NCBI GenBank assembly: GCA_026214975.1
Contig: JAOBSW010001080.1
Coordinates: 1-64,000 of the forward strand
From: Gentiana macrophylla
Taxonomy: Eukaryota; Streptophyta; Magnoliopsida; Gentianales; Gentianaceae
Direction of reading: 5' to 3'
Length of the DNA stretch: 64,000 nt
Under the pieces are notes generated by a model, which saw only the letters and a program-made list of their open reading frames with translations, had not been told where the DNA came from and did no database searches. This document shows positions 31,760 to 43,906 of this stretch, one piece after another. The position numbers were made by a program, and so were the translations under genes. Position 1 is the first letter of the stretch, and each line of letters begins with the position of its first letter.

Positions 31760-34700
31760 TTAAGAGTCCGTTGGTGAAGTAGATTGCCGTGCTTTTCGTT
31801 GATGGACATCCCAATTATACACTCGAGCAATCGTTACCTGGATAAATAAACAAAAAGCAACACAGTCACTTAATCGTAGGTTGGTTCACCCGAAAAAGGT
31901 CGTGTTTTGTTAGCATGAAAACACAACTCGTCTATGCAGGGTTTAGTTGATCATTGGATTCAACGTTTAGTCGACGTTAACTTAGACGGCTAATTGGGTA
32001 ATTGTCCTAAAACTGAAACAAAATACAAAGTTAGGGGACCAAAAGTTTCATTCAAAAACATAAGGGTTATTTTTAAACAAAGTTAAACATGAGGGACAAA
32101 AATGTTAAAATCCCTATTCGTATATGTGCAACCTAAGTTGGCTGGTTCTTCAACCATTTAAAAAAAAAAACGGACAAAGTAAGCCGCTTAAAAAATAAAA
32201 ATTGAAATTAAAATGTCTGGAAGTTGAAGACAAACAGGAATTTCATACCTGGGTAACAGTTACTTGATCCCTTAAAAATTGTAGGTCAGCAACAAGAACT
32301 TGTAAACTAGCTTTGGCATTTTCGAGATTTTTCTGAAGAAGTTCATTAGCCTGCAAAACATGAAATTGTAATTAAAAAAACACCTCCACCTACCAATGAA
32401 ACCGAAATCGTGCTTTTATATAAGTGAATTCCTTGTACCTCTTCACATGAATATTCAAGCATAACGTTAGCTCCAAGCCAAAGGCAAACAGAATCTGTGT
32501 CTTCAACACGAGCACGCGAATAAATGCCTTCAGACACCTCAAAGTCAGCAATTAGGGCCTATAAAATAAAGAGTACAAAACCGAGGATAAGTTTGAATTT
32601 CTGGTATGATTGAGCATCATCACCATGAATTCTTGATAAATGCTACGTGAAACTTTCGGATATCGGTAATGCAAAGTGTTGAAGTCAGTTGTGTTTAACC
32701 TCTGATGCACTGACACGGCTGTTGGCTAGCATGTCCCATGTCAGACATGTATTCGACACGGATACCAGTTGGACACGAGCTTATAATCTCAAGAAAGCTG
32801 GTGGTGGTGGTGGTTGAAAAATAAGAAAACTGATTACCGAATCGCAATCAACCATTCAAATGAACCGACACATGCTTCATTGCAAAGGCAATGGAATCTT
32901 CGCCGTCATCAAATAACACAAGCCTTATTCGTGCAACACACGCACTCCATGGTACCCATATAAGTTATATCCTTTTGAATTGTCTCATTCGGATCAACTT
33001 GGAAAATGGAAAGATCTGTACAAGTAATACCTTTTTGTCCACGTCTTATATGTTCTCCCTCTCTCGTGTTTATCACGAGTATATTCTCGTATCTCAAAAG
33101 TAACATGTGAATCAACTTGATACCTTTGCACATTATCATACACTCTTAATGGTGACTACCTCATGAAAAAACCGACCATTTTTCCCTAATAAAGTTTTTT
33201 GCTCATATTGTGCATCGTGATATTATACACATACATCCATCTTAGCGTTTTCATTTGTTCTACTATCGTTTTTTTTTTTCATGCTAAAAATTACTGTCTA
33301 ACAGTCATACTTGCAAGTTCTAAGGGTACCTTAAGATCACATACAAGACCATACACACTTAAGCACTGCTAAGATCCGTGAGTAACATATTTCGTCACTT
33401 CCTCCATCATCATCATTAGCATCCTAAATACCCAAAACTTAGTAAATAGGAATCGATTCATCTCGATTACAACACATGATTCAGATTCAATCATCTTCTT
33501 TTTTGATACAATTGAACTTCACAACAAGCCATGTTTTTATTCTCTTTCTACTCAAACATGAAATCGTTCGTCTTTAATATACCACATAAACAGTCAAGTT
33601 TATTCATGTCTCAAACTTACACCACGGTACAAGCCATAATGTGTCGAATGAGTTCATCAATAATTTAGGCAAAAAGAATAGGCTTAAAGCTGATCATTGG
33701 TGGAAGCCTCTTGTGATATGAAATTGTTGGCCTAATTCTCTTGAAATCCTAACACTTGCTTATGTGACCTCATACATGTATTTAATACTTTTTATACATG
33801 CACACCTCTGCCACCTTTTTTTTAGAGAAGCTCTATAAGATTCTTTGGAAACTCCAACATATGTCAATCTTCAATCTTATCTCGATATTATTAACGATAT
33901 AGATCTAAAATACGGTTCCAATAATAGTATCCTTAGCTTAGCTCGAGAGTTAAAAAGGGAACGCAAGAGTCCCAACACTAAGCTAGTAAACCGGGATGGA
34001 AAGGGAAGGCAATCCCAGCACTAGCAAGTTAACGGGATTTACCCTCTTTTACTCAAAAGAGGTACAACAAATCCATACTTTAGATTAAAAATCTGTCTCT
34101 GAATAATTTATACATGTTATGCAAGTTAAACACAAGGATTGGCTTGTTATTTCTACAACATAAACAGAAAAGCATATCTCAAACATTTGCCATTTCCACA
34201 ATCACATCTGAAGATAATTTTAAGAGAATAATTCAAGCAGAAGACCGCATTTGACAAATTTTAGCAAAAATTTCAGCTCTCATAATATCAAAAAAATAAA
34301 ATCATGCACAATTACCAGAACATACCTCACCAGTACCCTTCTTAGCTTGCAGTGTGGCGACGATGTCTAAGCATTTTTCTATGTCAGGAATTTTCGCCTG
34401 GTATATCAGAAGCAAGACAGTTATCCTCCAACAGGACAAAACAAGAAGGAAAAAAAAACCAATAAAAGAACAATTTTTCTTGGTGTAGCTTTAAGATTTT
34501 TTGAATACAAATCATGTTTAAGCAAAAAAAATCGGCATGATGTAACTCCAAAAAACAAGAATCACTTGATCCTACAAAATTAAACTCACGAGAAAAAAAT
34601 CCGATGCAAAATTTACCAAGTGGAACCAAACACTAATGGCTAGTTTGGATGGACCTAATATAATGTAGTGGAATGGTACATTGTTTGGGCAAGGTTGTAA

Positions 34701-36678
34701 TGCAATGAAATGTACTGGAATTTCACTAGAACATAATGAAAAGGGTCGATTTTCATTACCTCCGAAAATGGATAGAACGGGACAATGAAAATTGATAGGT
34801 CGCCATCACTACCACCACCCTAACGGCCTAACCTCACCATACCACCCACCCACCCACCCTACCCCATACAAAGCCCATCACTACCCTCCACCCACCGCTC
34901 GCGCAACCTCTCCCTCACCACTACCACCCGACCTGGATACCCCTACCACCCACCCTAACCTACCCCCACCTTAACTAAAACCCCAACCCAACCATATCAC
35001 CCCTACAACCCTACAAGGCTACAACCACTCTACACGTACAACTCATCTCATCCCACCCCACCTTAGCCACACCCCGGCTTACCTAACCACCTTACCTCAC
35101 CACTTTCACCCCACCCTAACCCCACTCTCACCATCCCCACCGCCCCTACTGCCTCACCCATCACTCTTATGCCGCTGCCCCTACATGACTCCACTCCACG
35201 CCCATACTCACCCCGCCTCACGCCCCTAATCACACTACCTCATCCATCAACACCACACTACTGCCCTACCTCACTCCCACCACCCTACAACCCATCAACC
35301 ACCGTGTTACCTATTATGGAATCCCGTTCATTTCCTATAAACTCGTGCCAAACGCAGAAACAGAATGACTCCATTACATTACATCCATCCAAACTGGACA
35401 CATAAGATCTGGCTATGAAACATACATTACATTCCATACATCCAAACTGGACACATAAGATCTGGCTATAACACATACATTAAATTACATCCATCCAAAC
35501 TGGGCACATAAGATCTGTCAAAAAAATTGCAGCAAAAAGAAGGGGAAGTTTTTTAAGCAAATGTTATCAAAACTTTAAACTTATAAATATTACTGCTGTA
35601 AGTGAGAAAGATTACCAAATACCAAAGTAAAACTTTGAATATGGTTAACATACAATATAATGCTAACAACCTGTTCCAGAAAATAAATCAAATGCACCAC
35701 GGATGACACAGTTTTCCTATAAATTTAGCATTTCAACTGTCTTGCATCAATTTTATATGAGTTTGAAGTATACAGAACAGAACAGGACATTAACAAAACT
35801 AAGTAACAAAAGAAAATACCTGAAGGTCCCTCTGCTGAGCAAGAAGTTTCATTTCAACTACCCTGTACTGCTGAAGTCTGCCACAAATGGTAAAACAGAA
35901 AGGGGAAAAATGAATTTTAAGTTAATGCATCAAGAAATAGTTTAGAACCAAACAGTTGATAGATGTTGTCCAGTAATCAACGCATGTAACCAAGTTTTTC
36001 CAAAAAAAACACAATTACCTTTATTTACTAGTAAAATTTTAATCTTTTACTTATGCAAACAGATAACAGGGCGGTATTTATTCATTAGGACCTTTTATTT
36101 ACACCACTGCGTTTTACCAAGGCAATATACTACTTGCACACTACACCGAATCGACTTTTTGAAAGTCGATTCTTGAGTCAAGAGTTGACTTCCCGAAGGT
36201 CCATTTGTTGATTACATGTGGCGTAGTTCTTATGTAGTGCCGTTGTGAGTTGGGTGTGGTCCATATAAAGACTTCCTAATTAAACTCTAAAAAGCACGAT
36301 TGTCTGTGTTTACTAGTAAAGAAGGGATCTTTTCTGCTAGCAAGCTCAATTCAATGTGCAAGAAGCTCACAGAAAAGGCATGAATAAGAATGAATTAACA
36401 TAAAACCCAGCTAAATATGAACTGCTCAATCCAAAATGAATAGCATACAAAAATGGTACAGAACCGTGAAAACGAATATAAGAATATAAGAAGACTAAAC
36501 AAACAAAAAAACGAAAAAGGAGAGACCTTTCTTGAAGGAAGGCAAGAGCAGAGTTGACATTGAGACCGGATTGAGACAAGTAAGTTTGGACGTCTTCTAC
36601 AAATGAAGCGGCTGGTATCCCTCTTCTCTCCGTCACTGATGTTGCTGCTGCTGCTGCTGCAGATGACGTTGACGCCAT
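31760..36678 (-). CDS. PFD3: Prefoldin subunit 3, six exons, intact
   Basis: Prefoldin is the cytosolic hexamer that hands unfolded actin and tubulin to the chaperonin; subunit 3 (VBP1 type) is one of its two alpha-type subunits. Exons on the minus strand are 36678-36527, 35877-35820, 34397-34326, 32558-32439, 32350-32249 and 31837-31760. All introns are GT-AG and the phases join without shift, giving 193 codons plus stop, close to the family's usual length of about 190-195. Recognisable stretches include [79 protein letters not shown] and [15 protein letters not shown]. The alpha-prefoldin coiled coils flank a central beta region. Start 36678 gives the Ser/Ala-rich N-terminus typical of plant copies. 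Introns 2 and 3 are long (1.4 and 1.8 kb), and intron 2 holds a transposon. Confidence 0.95.
34638..35519. mobile_element. Terminal-repeat element with C-rich core in prefoldin intron 2
   Basis: The left end is GGCTAGTTTGGATGG at 34638. The complementary end CCATCCAAACTGG is at 35385-35397, and both are followed inward by ATGTAATGTAATGG-like sequence. The core (about 34795-35300) is almost free of G on plus, made of CCACC/CACC-type repeats. The right end is repeated three times in tandem (about 35376, 35424 and 35477), each with CCAAACTGGACACATAAGAT. No transposase. PIF/hAT-like affinity is only a guess from the terminus. Confidence 0.55.
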
Positions 36679-36837
36679 TACTACTAAGCCGCCCCGCCGC
36701 GTCTGCGTGTCGGCCTAGCCCCGCTGCGATCGAAATTTGAGAAAGTTGGTGGTGGTGACGGTGTCGTTCCGAGATCCTGTTGTTTCCGGTTTACAGTACA
36801 CTAAACTAATTAAGTGTGTAGTGTTGGCAAGATAATG

Positions 36838-36948
36838 CAGGGGGTGCACGCATCGGTCTAGTGGTGAGTTAAATTATAACCTAGCATGGAGGTTAGTATT
36901 CGAACGCTGTTAGGGCAAAATAATAATAATAATAATAATAATAATATA
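36838..36948 (+). mobile_element. Short SINE-like element with (AAT)n tail upstream of the prefoldin gene
   Basis: GGGGTGCACGCATCGGTCTA has an A-box-like GGTCTAGTGGTGAG. A weakened B box (GGTTAGTATTCGAACGC) follows about 40 bp later, then an (AAT)n tail at about 36918-36946. It lies only about 160 bp upstream of the prefoldin start codon. No convincing target duplication. Confidence 0.55.
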
Positions 36949-37170
36949 AATGCTTCTATCGACACCACGAACCTGAGCACACTAAGATGGCAGGATCTCT
37001 TTTGACATCTTATAAATCACTTGCGATACGAGCGTCGCTGACACTAACATGTAGTGATTTGATGGTGCCAAAATATAAATGAAAAAAAATATAAAAAAAT
37101 GGTGTCAATAGTAATTTGGTTGTGACAATAGATATCGCCATAATATATATCGCATAGAATAATGGAAAAT

Positions 37171-37314
37171 AATAATAATATTATCACGCTAAAACACCAC
37201 ACTACTTACTTGGTAAAATTATGTTGTTCAAATAAAATACACATGGCTCCAGTGATCCATATTATTTTGTCATGTATACAGTGTGGTGTTTTAATGTGAT
37301 AATATTAGTATGAT
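37171..37314. mobile_element. Fold-back MITE with arms of about 30 bp
   Basis: TAATATTATCACGCTAAAAC and ACCACACT in the left arm pair with GTGTGGTGTTTTAATGTGAT and AATATTA on the right. The loop is about 75 bp. No coding capacity. Confidence 0.6.
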
Positions 37315-37476
37315 TTTGCCTTACTCTTTGCCTCATTATTAATTTCTTTTTAAATAGAGTACGGAGTATATGTTTAATTTAAGTTGAAAATTGGAAAGAT
37401 TAATTTTATTACTATTGGGGCGAAAATGTGAATCAAACGTTGAATCTACTCGAGGAATGCGATGAGATTTACTACT

Positions 37477-37727
37477 TAAAATTAAAAAAATAATGGTAGA
37501 ACACTATCATTAAAGTCCTCACCCCGATCCCATCATGAAAGTGATGAGAGATTAATCGGAGTAACACAAGAAGTAAAACACGTGGGTTGTTTTTTCGACC
37601 ACTGCATTCGAGGTGTTATCAATCGGGAATCAACCCCATTACGGGAATCGAACCGTGACCTCAGAACATAGTACCCTGTGCCGTGACTACACACCCACGC
37701 CGCCACTATTAGGCCATATCAGGGGAT
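37477..37727 (-). mobile_element. tRNA-derived SINE with 15-bp target duplication, second family
   Basis: On minus, a tRNA-like head (GGCGTGGGTGTGTAGTCACG) is followed by a good B box, GGTTCGATTCCCG (about 37637-37649). The 3' end is T/A-rich (ATTATTTTTTTAATTTTAA). ATGAGATTTACTACT flanks it perfectly at 37462-37476 and 37728-37742, which defines 251 bp. Its sequence differs from the SINE at 28070. Confidence 0.8.
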
Positions 37728-37865
37728 ATGAGATTTACTACTAAATCCTAAATAACGGTGCACATAAATTCCATTTGCAATCGTTCGGCAATTGAGGCGG
37801 ATTAATATACACAAGCTATCACGAGCCAACCAGATATCGCCAAGGGTGGGAACTTTGACACTAAA

Positions 37866-38173
37866 TGGAAGCCTCCACCCACAAGCGCCCTCAAGTTTAA
37901 TATTGATGCTGGTTTTAATGAGTCTTCAACGGCAGTTGGTGTGATACTTCGTAATAGCCAAGGAAAATAATTCAAAGCTTCTCAAAAAAATTGGAAGGAA
38001 GATATGATGTTTTGGTAGGAGAGGCCTTAGTGATTTACCACGCTTTGACGTTCACGCTCATATGGGGATTCTTTAACATTATCATTGAAAGTGATTCACT
38101 TATCTTACACCATCGATTTCAAAATCAAGTAGAAGACTTATATTCGGCCGAGAAGTATTATAGAGGATTGTAA
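37866..38173 (+). pseudogene. LINE-type RNase H (RVT_3) fragment, plus strand
   Basis: WKPPPTSALKFNIDAGFNES opens an RNase H fold of the type that ends many plant L1 elements. After a stop and frameshift it continues EGRYDVLVGEALVIYHALTF and IIIESDSLI. The three acidic positions expected for the active site (D in NIDAG, E in GEAL, D in ESDS) are still readable. No reverse transcriptase is attached, so it is an orphan fragment. Confidence 0.65.
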
Positions 38174-38703
38174 AAAGGCATGTCACTTTCATTTCTCTTT
38201 TGTTAAAAGCAATGTAACACGCCCGCCCCGCCATTCTTCATGAGGAAGGCCTCAATCTTGTTGGTTGCCTAGAATGGAGTTCTCCTCCTCCTCCTCCTCC
38301 TCATGTAATTCGTGCTTGTATGGCAGAGTGTGTTTAATAAATAAATAAACGCGTTTTACCTCTCAAAATAAGTGAGGCGAACATTTTTCAATACAAAATT
38401 TAATACACTTTTCCTTTCTTATTCATCTTTTTATTTTTTTCATATATTATCTTAAATGCACTAGCATTATTACTTTATTTTCCATAAGGGTATTTTAGTC
38501 TTTATTTAATCGAGTCAAAATAATTAATTATTTTCTTAATCTGCATGTTTTTCCAATCGCATTTCGCGATTATTGTGGAAGCGGATGGAGTATAATTCTC
38601 AATTCTTTCATTTTTTTTGAAATGTTATTGTGTTAGTGTTACTCAAAAGGTATATTAGGTTTTTTTTAGGAGGAAACATGATTTTATTCCATTACACGTA
38701 AAA

Positions 38704-38831
38704 GGGAAGTTTTTGGTGAGTGAAGTGACCCGTGGTTTATCGAAACCACACAGTTTACATCTAAATTGTGAGGCTTCAATCAACGCACGGGTCACTTCAC
38801 CCTAATGACACTCACCGCCCAAAAACTTCCC
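38704..38831. mobile_element. Fold-back MITE, copy 2 of the 29187 family
   Basis: GGGAAGTTTTTGGTGAGTGA to CACCGCCCAAAAACTTCCC; the arms pair over almost the full 128 bp, including GAAGTGACCCGTG against CACGGGTCACTTC. The arms and the central TTACATCTAAAT match the copy at 29187-29341. The 9-bp flanks CACGTAAAA and ATCATAAAA agree only in part (6/9). Confidence 0.7.
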
Positions 38832-38977
38832 ATCATAAAAGCAATCAAAATTACATGAGTATGTGGTCTAATGCGCCATTTTTTTAGATCAACCAAATTC
38901 AAACATTCTTAGCCAAAGATTAGCAGATGTGTTACTTTCTCTTTTGACAAAGGAAAAACAATAATTAGAAAAGCAAG

Positions 38978-39774
38978 CTAATACACTTCTTCCATCCTAA
39001 ATAATGCTCCCAACATGAGAAAGATCAGGAATGTCCGAAAGTAACATGTGATAGACAATTTAGAAATCGTCTTCAAATATAACATTGAAATAGCCCAGTT
39101 AGCAGCAAAGACTATAGTGTGATATACGACGAGTTTCTCCTCAACTACTATATCAAAGTTTCCTTCCAATAAATATGAAAAGCTGCCAAGAATAATTCTT
39201 GCACTCGCCCTCCTCAGATTCAATTAAAAACACTATTGTATGTTATATTTCTTTTTGCCCCTCATAAAATTTATATATGTCCGTATCATCTATAACTGGA
39301 TATTTTGACATAAAATTTTTATCATGTAATAAAAATACATAGTTATTACCAAAAAAAAATTTAAACAAATATTAATCAGTTTTGAAATGTTATTTTTCAC
39401 AAATACATTGTTTGTATTGTTTGAAATCAGTATTGATAGGAATAGAAATGTTAATGTTTTCAGATCATGTGATATATTGTATTGCTTTTATTTTTTCATT
39501 ATATAACGCAAAATATTAGTTAGGTTATTTTGCGGTAGCATTTTTTTCCGAATCCAATGGAACAATAAAACCACTACCGTACATTTTTCTTATTGCAAAA
39601 ATCTTTAGAATTGTTGCACCCCACCTCTCCCACCCCCACCCACCCACCCACCCCCCCTCCCACCCCGCGCCAGGATCTACGTCGCGCCTTGATTATCCCG
39701 AAGCACATCACATATTGCAAATTTTTCGCAACTTTGTTTTCTCGAATTGCAGTATCTACATTGAACTTAAACAT
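38978..39774 (-). pseudogene. LINE-type RNase H (RVT_3) fragments, minus strand
   Basis: FKFNVDTAIRENKVAKN (39774-39700) is the N-terminal strand of an RVT_3 domain. RIILGSFSYLLEGNFDIVVE and EKLVVYHTIVFAANWAISM (39223-39070) are its continuation. About 350 bp of AT-rich sequence separates them and the third acidic residue is not clear, so this is a broken remnant. It faces the plus-strand fragment at 37866-38173. A pyrimidine-only stretch (39615-39665, CCCACC repeats) lies inside the gap region. Confidence 0.55.
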
Positions 39775-40034
39775 ACCCGAAATAAGTGGATTCCACTTTT
39801 CTGCTAGTTTAAGGGATTTTTTCAGGCATTCCTTTCGTTTGCTTCAAGTTAGGGAGCAACTTCAATTTCCGCCAAAGAGACGACGGTAGCATGATTTGTC
39901 CATTCATCTTCAAATATCAAAGTGCATCTACTTTTCCGTGTCCCACCATAAGATACATATTATCCTAGCAACACCTTATTAATCTTCTCTATCTACTAGG
40001 AACTCGAAGAAATCATGACCGGATCTATGTACGC

Positions 40035-40355
40035 CCTGATGACAAGCACAACTACGTTGAAAGTTTTAACAACGTAATTAAGGATGCTTGTGGATGTAAT
40101 ATCACGAACATGTTCGAGTATATACGACGTAAAACTATACAAATATGGCATTACGAGACGGTAAAAGAAGCCATGGAGTGTACCACTGAATTGGCGAAGA
40201 AGGTTGAAGAAAAAGTCCAGGCGACCATTGCAAAACGAAAAAGATATCAGGTTAGGATACCGTCAGCAGGCGAGCGACCTTCTTCACAACGCTCACGCTC
40301 ACGCCCTAGTACGAACATATGCTGCTCACGATGCGAGCACCAAGACACACGATAA
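40035..40355 (+). pseudogene. Mutator-like (MULE) transposase C-terminal fragment
   Basis: The frame reads DDKHNYVESFNNVIKDACGC, then NMFEYIRRKTIQIWHYETV. This matches the conserved region after the DDE catalytic domain of plant MULE transposases (N-x-E-S-x-N-x-x-I-x-x-A-R, then MFExIRR). The catalytic core and the zinc knuckle are absent, so it is a fragment. It lies beside the DUF1985/Ulp1-like remnant on the other strand. Confidence 0.65.
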
Positions 40356-40539
40356 CGAAACGCAGGGGGGGCTTGTGCCCTGTTTTCAAGTTTATTTGTC
40401 GAATAATATGATTGAAACTGTTTCAAACAACTAATTAATTACGGAAAAAAAACTACAATTCATTACATCAGTTGGATTACGTCAAATCGGTAATGGCGTA
40501 ACATCGTCAAAACTACATGGATAATATTTCGTTGCACGA

Positions 40540-41762
40540 ATCAACACACATCTTCTCCCTATATCTTCATTTCCATCATAAACTCGACGTGCCTCAATGC
40601 ACAAACAGCACTATTCGACAATTCGCCCTGAAATAATGGTACATGCCAGTATTTTCAATTCAGTTAACCACATATGTATCAATAGTGAATGCATTTTTAA
40701 AAAAAAATCTTTCTTACTAAAATACACTTGCGTGTCAGTAAACCGTGGAACCATTGTTTGAACCGAACGGTTCAATTTAAAAGCTGGTTTTCGGGGTTCC
40801 AATAAGCTCGGCATAAACGGGAGTGTACAAATAACAAAAATGAAAAGGAAAAAAAAAGTAGTGGGTGTTTAAGTAAATACCTCGGGATTGCGACGCTCTA
40901 GTAGCACTGCCATTTCAACATCCTTGGGATTGCATTTGGGTTTACCAGTCTGGCATAAGGATTCTCTTCATTTGTGTGCAGCATAGGCAATGTCTCATAT
41001 GCCCAATACTGCAACCGGGAATCCACCCATCGATGCTAAGCCGGTATGCTTTCTCCTTGGGTGGAAAACCCTTAAAACGTTCGATATGATGACAAATCCT
41101 TTCGTGACGTTAATTTCCAAATGAACTCTCCCCACGGATACATAGCAACTCGATCTAGATCCTCGACTATATAAAAAACATCCTTGTCTATGCTAGTAGT
41201 CTCTTTATAGCCTAGCATATAGCCGTAAATAAAGTATACAATCCCCAACCGGTATAAAACCTCAGGGGTGTGGCCGGGATGCTTAAGTGCCCTCTCGAGT
41301 CCCCCGACAGTGACTGATTCAGAATCCATCTTAAAATAACACGTACCTCCAAAACACATAGAATTCCTATCCCAAACATCGTCAAAACGGTTATGACGTA
41401 GTCCCGCCATCATGGCAAACTCTCTCCTGCGGTAACAAGTATATGTATCACCAAATCTGAAATGGAGCTCGTTTCGCGGTCAGGATATACCATATTCATG
41501 ATCAGAAAATGCAAGATTTCCCAGAGTACTTCCAATTATTAGACGCCTACTCTAAAGGGCCAAATACGGAATTTTTGAATCTAGTTTCTAAAGTCATGGG
41601 GCTTCCATCAGGTATCCTAGGTTCTTCTCCTTCTAGGATGACATTCCTAAATATTCCCATAAGGTCCATGCACCTTTTCTTCTCCCCTTTGAAACTCAAA
41701 TAGGCATCAAATCGTTTATGTGGTGGAAAGATATACGCACCTGGGATCCCTACGAGCTGCAC
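40540..41762 (-). pseudogene. DUF1985 / Ulp1-like (KI-MULE type) remnant
   Basis: 41762-41547 reads LETRFKNSVFGPLE. After breaks, 41480-41072 reads FRFGDTYTCYRRREFAMMAG, GGLERALKHPGHTPEVLYRL and VEDLDRVAMYPWGEFIWKLT. This is the layout of DUF1985, the domain fused to Ulp1-type cysteine proteases in plant MULE-associated genes. Further downstream, ERRNPEV (about 40890) and NSAVCALRHVEFMMEM (about 40600-40560) recall the end of the C48 protease domain, where the catalytic Cys of the usual D-C-G is not preserved. Frameshifts and stops throughout make it inactive. Confidence 0.5.
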
Positions 41763-41839
41763 AACACATTAAAGTTACATATATCAATATTTCATGTCGT
41801 CACTTTAAGACGTCAATATTTCCCCCTCCCCAATTTAAG

Positions 41840-42240
41840 GATCAAATGATGAAGTTCAAGAGACTCAATTTAGCCTCATTAAGAAGCAGTTAGCCGAGTT
41901 AATGCATCTCTTGGGGATCGGTCCGTATGAGCCTCTCACCGGAAATGATTCAGAAGTCTGTGGATTTACTACTGCAATTGAAGCCTAAATTTGAAATGCT
42001 AAATGCTCATGGCATTGGCTTGCTTTCCAAAACAAGAGGTAATATTAAAGTTGGAAGAACAATTGCATAAGGCACTGCACATGATGAGCAGATAGATCAA
42101 ATAATTACAGTGTTGGATGTGAAGCTCAATAGGACCATTTTCAGAATGGAGCAACAATTACCAAAAAATCAAGCAGCAGAGGTTCAAAAAGAGGGAAGAA
42201 AGCTTAAGTGTGTTTGAATACTTGGTTTCAACTGGTGTAA
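41840..42240 (+). other. Coding-like fragments of unknown origin
   Basis: Short in-frame stretches in different frames look protein-like: TQFSLIKKQLAELMHLLGIG, SPEMIQKSVDLLLQLKPKFE, and QIDQIITVLDVKLNRTIFRM. They are rich in Leu, Gln and Glu and suggest a helical protein, but stops separate them and I recognise no family. Could be part of a dead gene or element. Confidence 0.25.
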
Positions 42241-43906
42241 TTGATGTTGATTAGCCGGAAACCACAATCAAATGACTGCAAATCGATATCACTAACAAGC
42301 AAAACAAACAAACATTGTTATATAGCAAAGGCTCAATCTTCATGGTTGCAGCGATTAATACCAGATTTGCAATTAAAGTTACACAATCAACATTTTTATC
42401 AAAAAAACGAAAGATAATAAAGAACTGTACCTCTTTTGGAATGGGGATTACTTCTTTTGCTGAATAGGTTTAGGTTCTTCTTGTTGTTGACTGCTTCCGG
42501 ACGCCATTGTTGAATGCTTGGATGTTGTTTTTCGGATACTGCGTATTCCATTTTTGAGATCCGTAGGTTTGGATTAGTGGTTTTTTTTTTTTTTTTTTTT
42601 TTCCCAGCCCGGTATCCAAAATTCACTAATCCGACTAATCCGAATTCAATTTCGGATCGTGTTTGCAGAGCCTAACTCTTACCCGAAAATAAGTCATGGT
42701 CAATAACTTTTTCAACGTAGCAGATAAGCAGGTTAATCAAACTGATGACATTCTTAAAAATTTTCAAGTCACTTATCATTTATGTCAAGCTACCGGTTAG
42801 GATTGTGGTTTTGATCCTTCAATTTGTTTTTATTTCATTTTTTTATAGTTCATGTTTTCTTTTTCATTTTTCCCGAAAACCAAAAATTCACACACGCATT
42901 TTTTTTTTTTTTTTTGGGTCTCAAACAAGACTCGAATCACGACCATTTGTCGGGTTAAGCATGACGTAGTGTAAATCGCTTTATTGGTACCTTGGCTTGT
43001 AAACAGAGATTTAACCTGATCCAACCCAAACCAAACCAAACTAAACCGAAACTTCTATACATATACAATCTCGAACAAATTAACTTCGGGCGGCCAACTC
43101 TCTTTTCTCCCAGGCGAGAGTCACATTAAAGTAGATATTTTCTATGGGATTTGTTGTTCCTTAGAAAATATCTACGGAATGCAACTCTCTCTCCATGTAT
43201 ATAGGTAAATTCAAATTTATCTCACGGGTGTGTGGTATTCCCAAGAAAATAACTCCAAGCCACATATTTCAGGTGGGTATAGAAAGTTGTCATGTGAATA
43301 TAAATAGAGCGTCCAACAAGTAAGAAATATTTTGTCAATTGTATTTGGTTTTTCGTTCTTTTAACGTGTAATATGAATATGTCTCGTTGCAATTGTTGCC
43401 TAAACCGTAATTATATTGATTTTTCTGTCTAATTTGCAAGCAGGGCTGCTCCACCCACGAACGTGAGTGCGGCCGAATTTCTAAAATATTTTTTTTTTTT
43501 TAACTACACGGTGGAGATTTTTTTAATAAACGATATATGCCAGAATCGACTTTATTTTTATGCATCGACTTCTATTTTTTATACTGTTACTCTATAATTA
43601 CAATATGAGGTAAATATACAAATATATGTGTGATAATGGGAAAAAATTGATAAATTTCCGAACCCTCATCAAAATTCGCAGTACACTGTTTTTGCAAACC
43701 TGTGTGATGGTAGCTCGTTTATGTTGAATCATTGAAGTATGTGAACACCAAACTAGAAATAGGGTTATATTGATCTATGTTGGTGGCTATTTTCAGATTC
43801 TTTGCTTACTTGATGTTACATGTGGATACGTAAAAAAAACTGAAAACAATAGAACCATTCGTGAATAAATGGAAGTGATTATTGACATAAGTAAATAATT
43901 GGTGGA
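42241..43906. other. Spacer, no supported gene
   Basis: Contains T runs at 42584-42602, 42899-42915 and 43488-43500. A 19-codon minus frame starts MASGSSQQQEEPKPIQQKK (42507-42448) with a weak donor-like end and no partner exon recognised. Nothing else is supported. Confidence 0.45.

Noticed and set aside
34792..35405. Pro/His-rich plus-strand frames
   Set aside because: They arise from CCACC-type repeats in a transposon core within a prefoldin intron.
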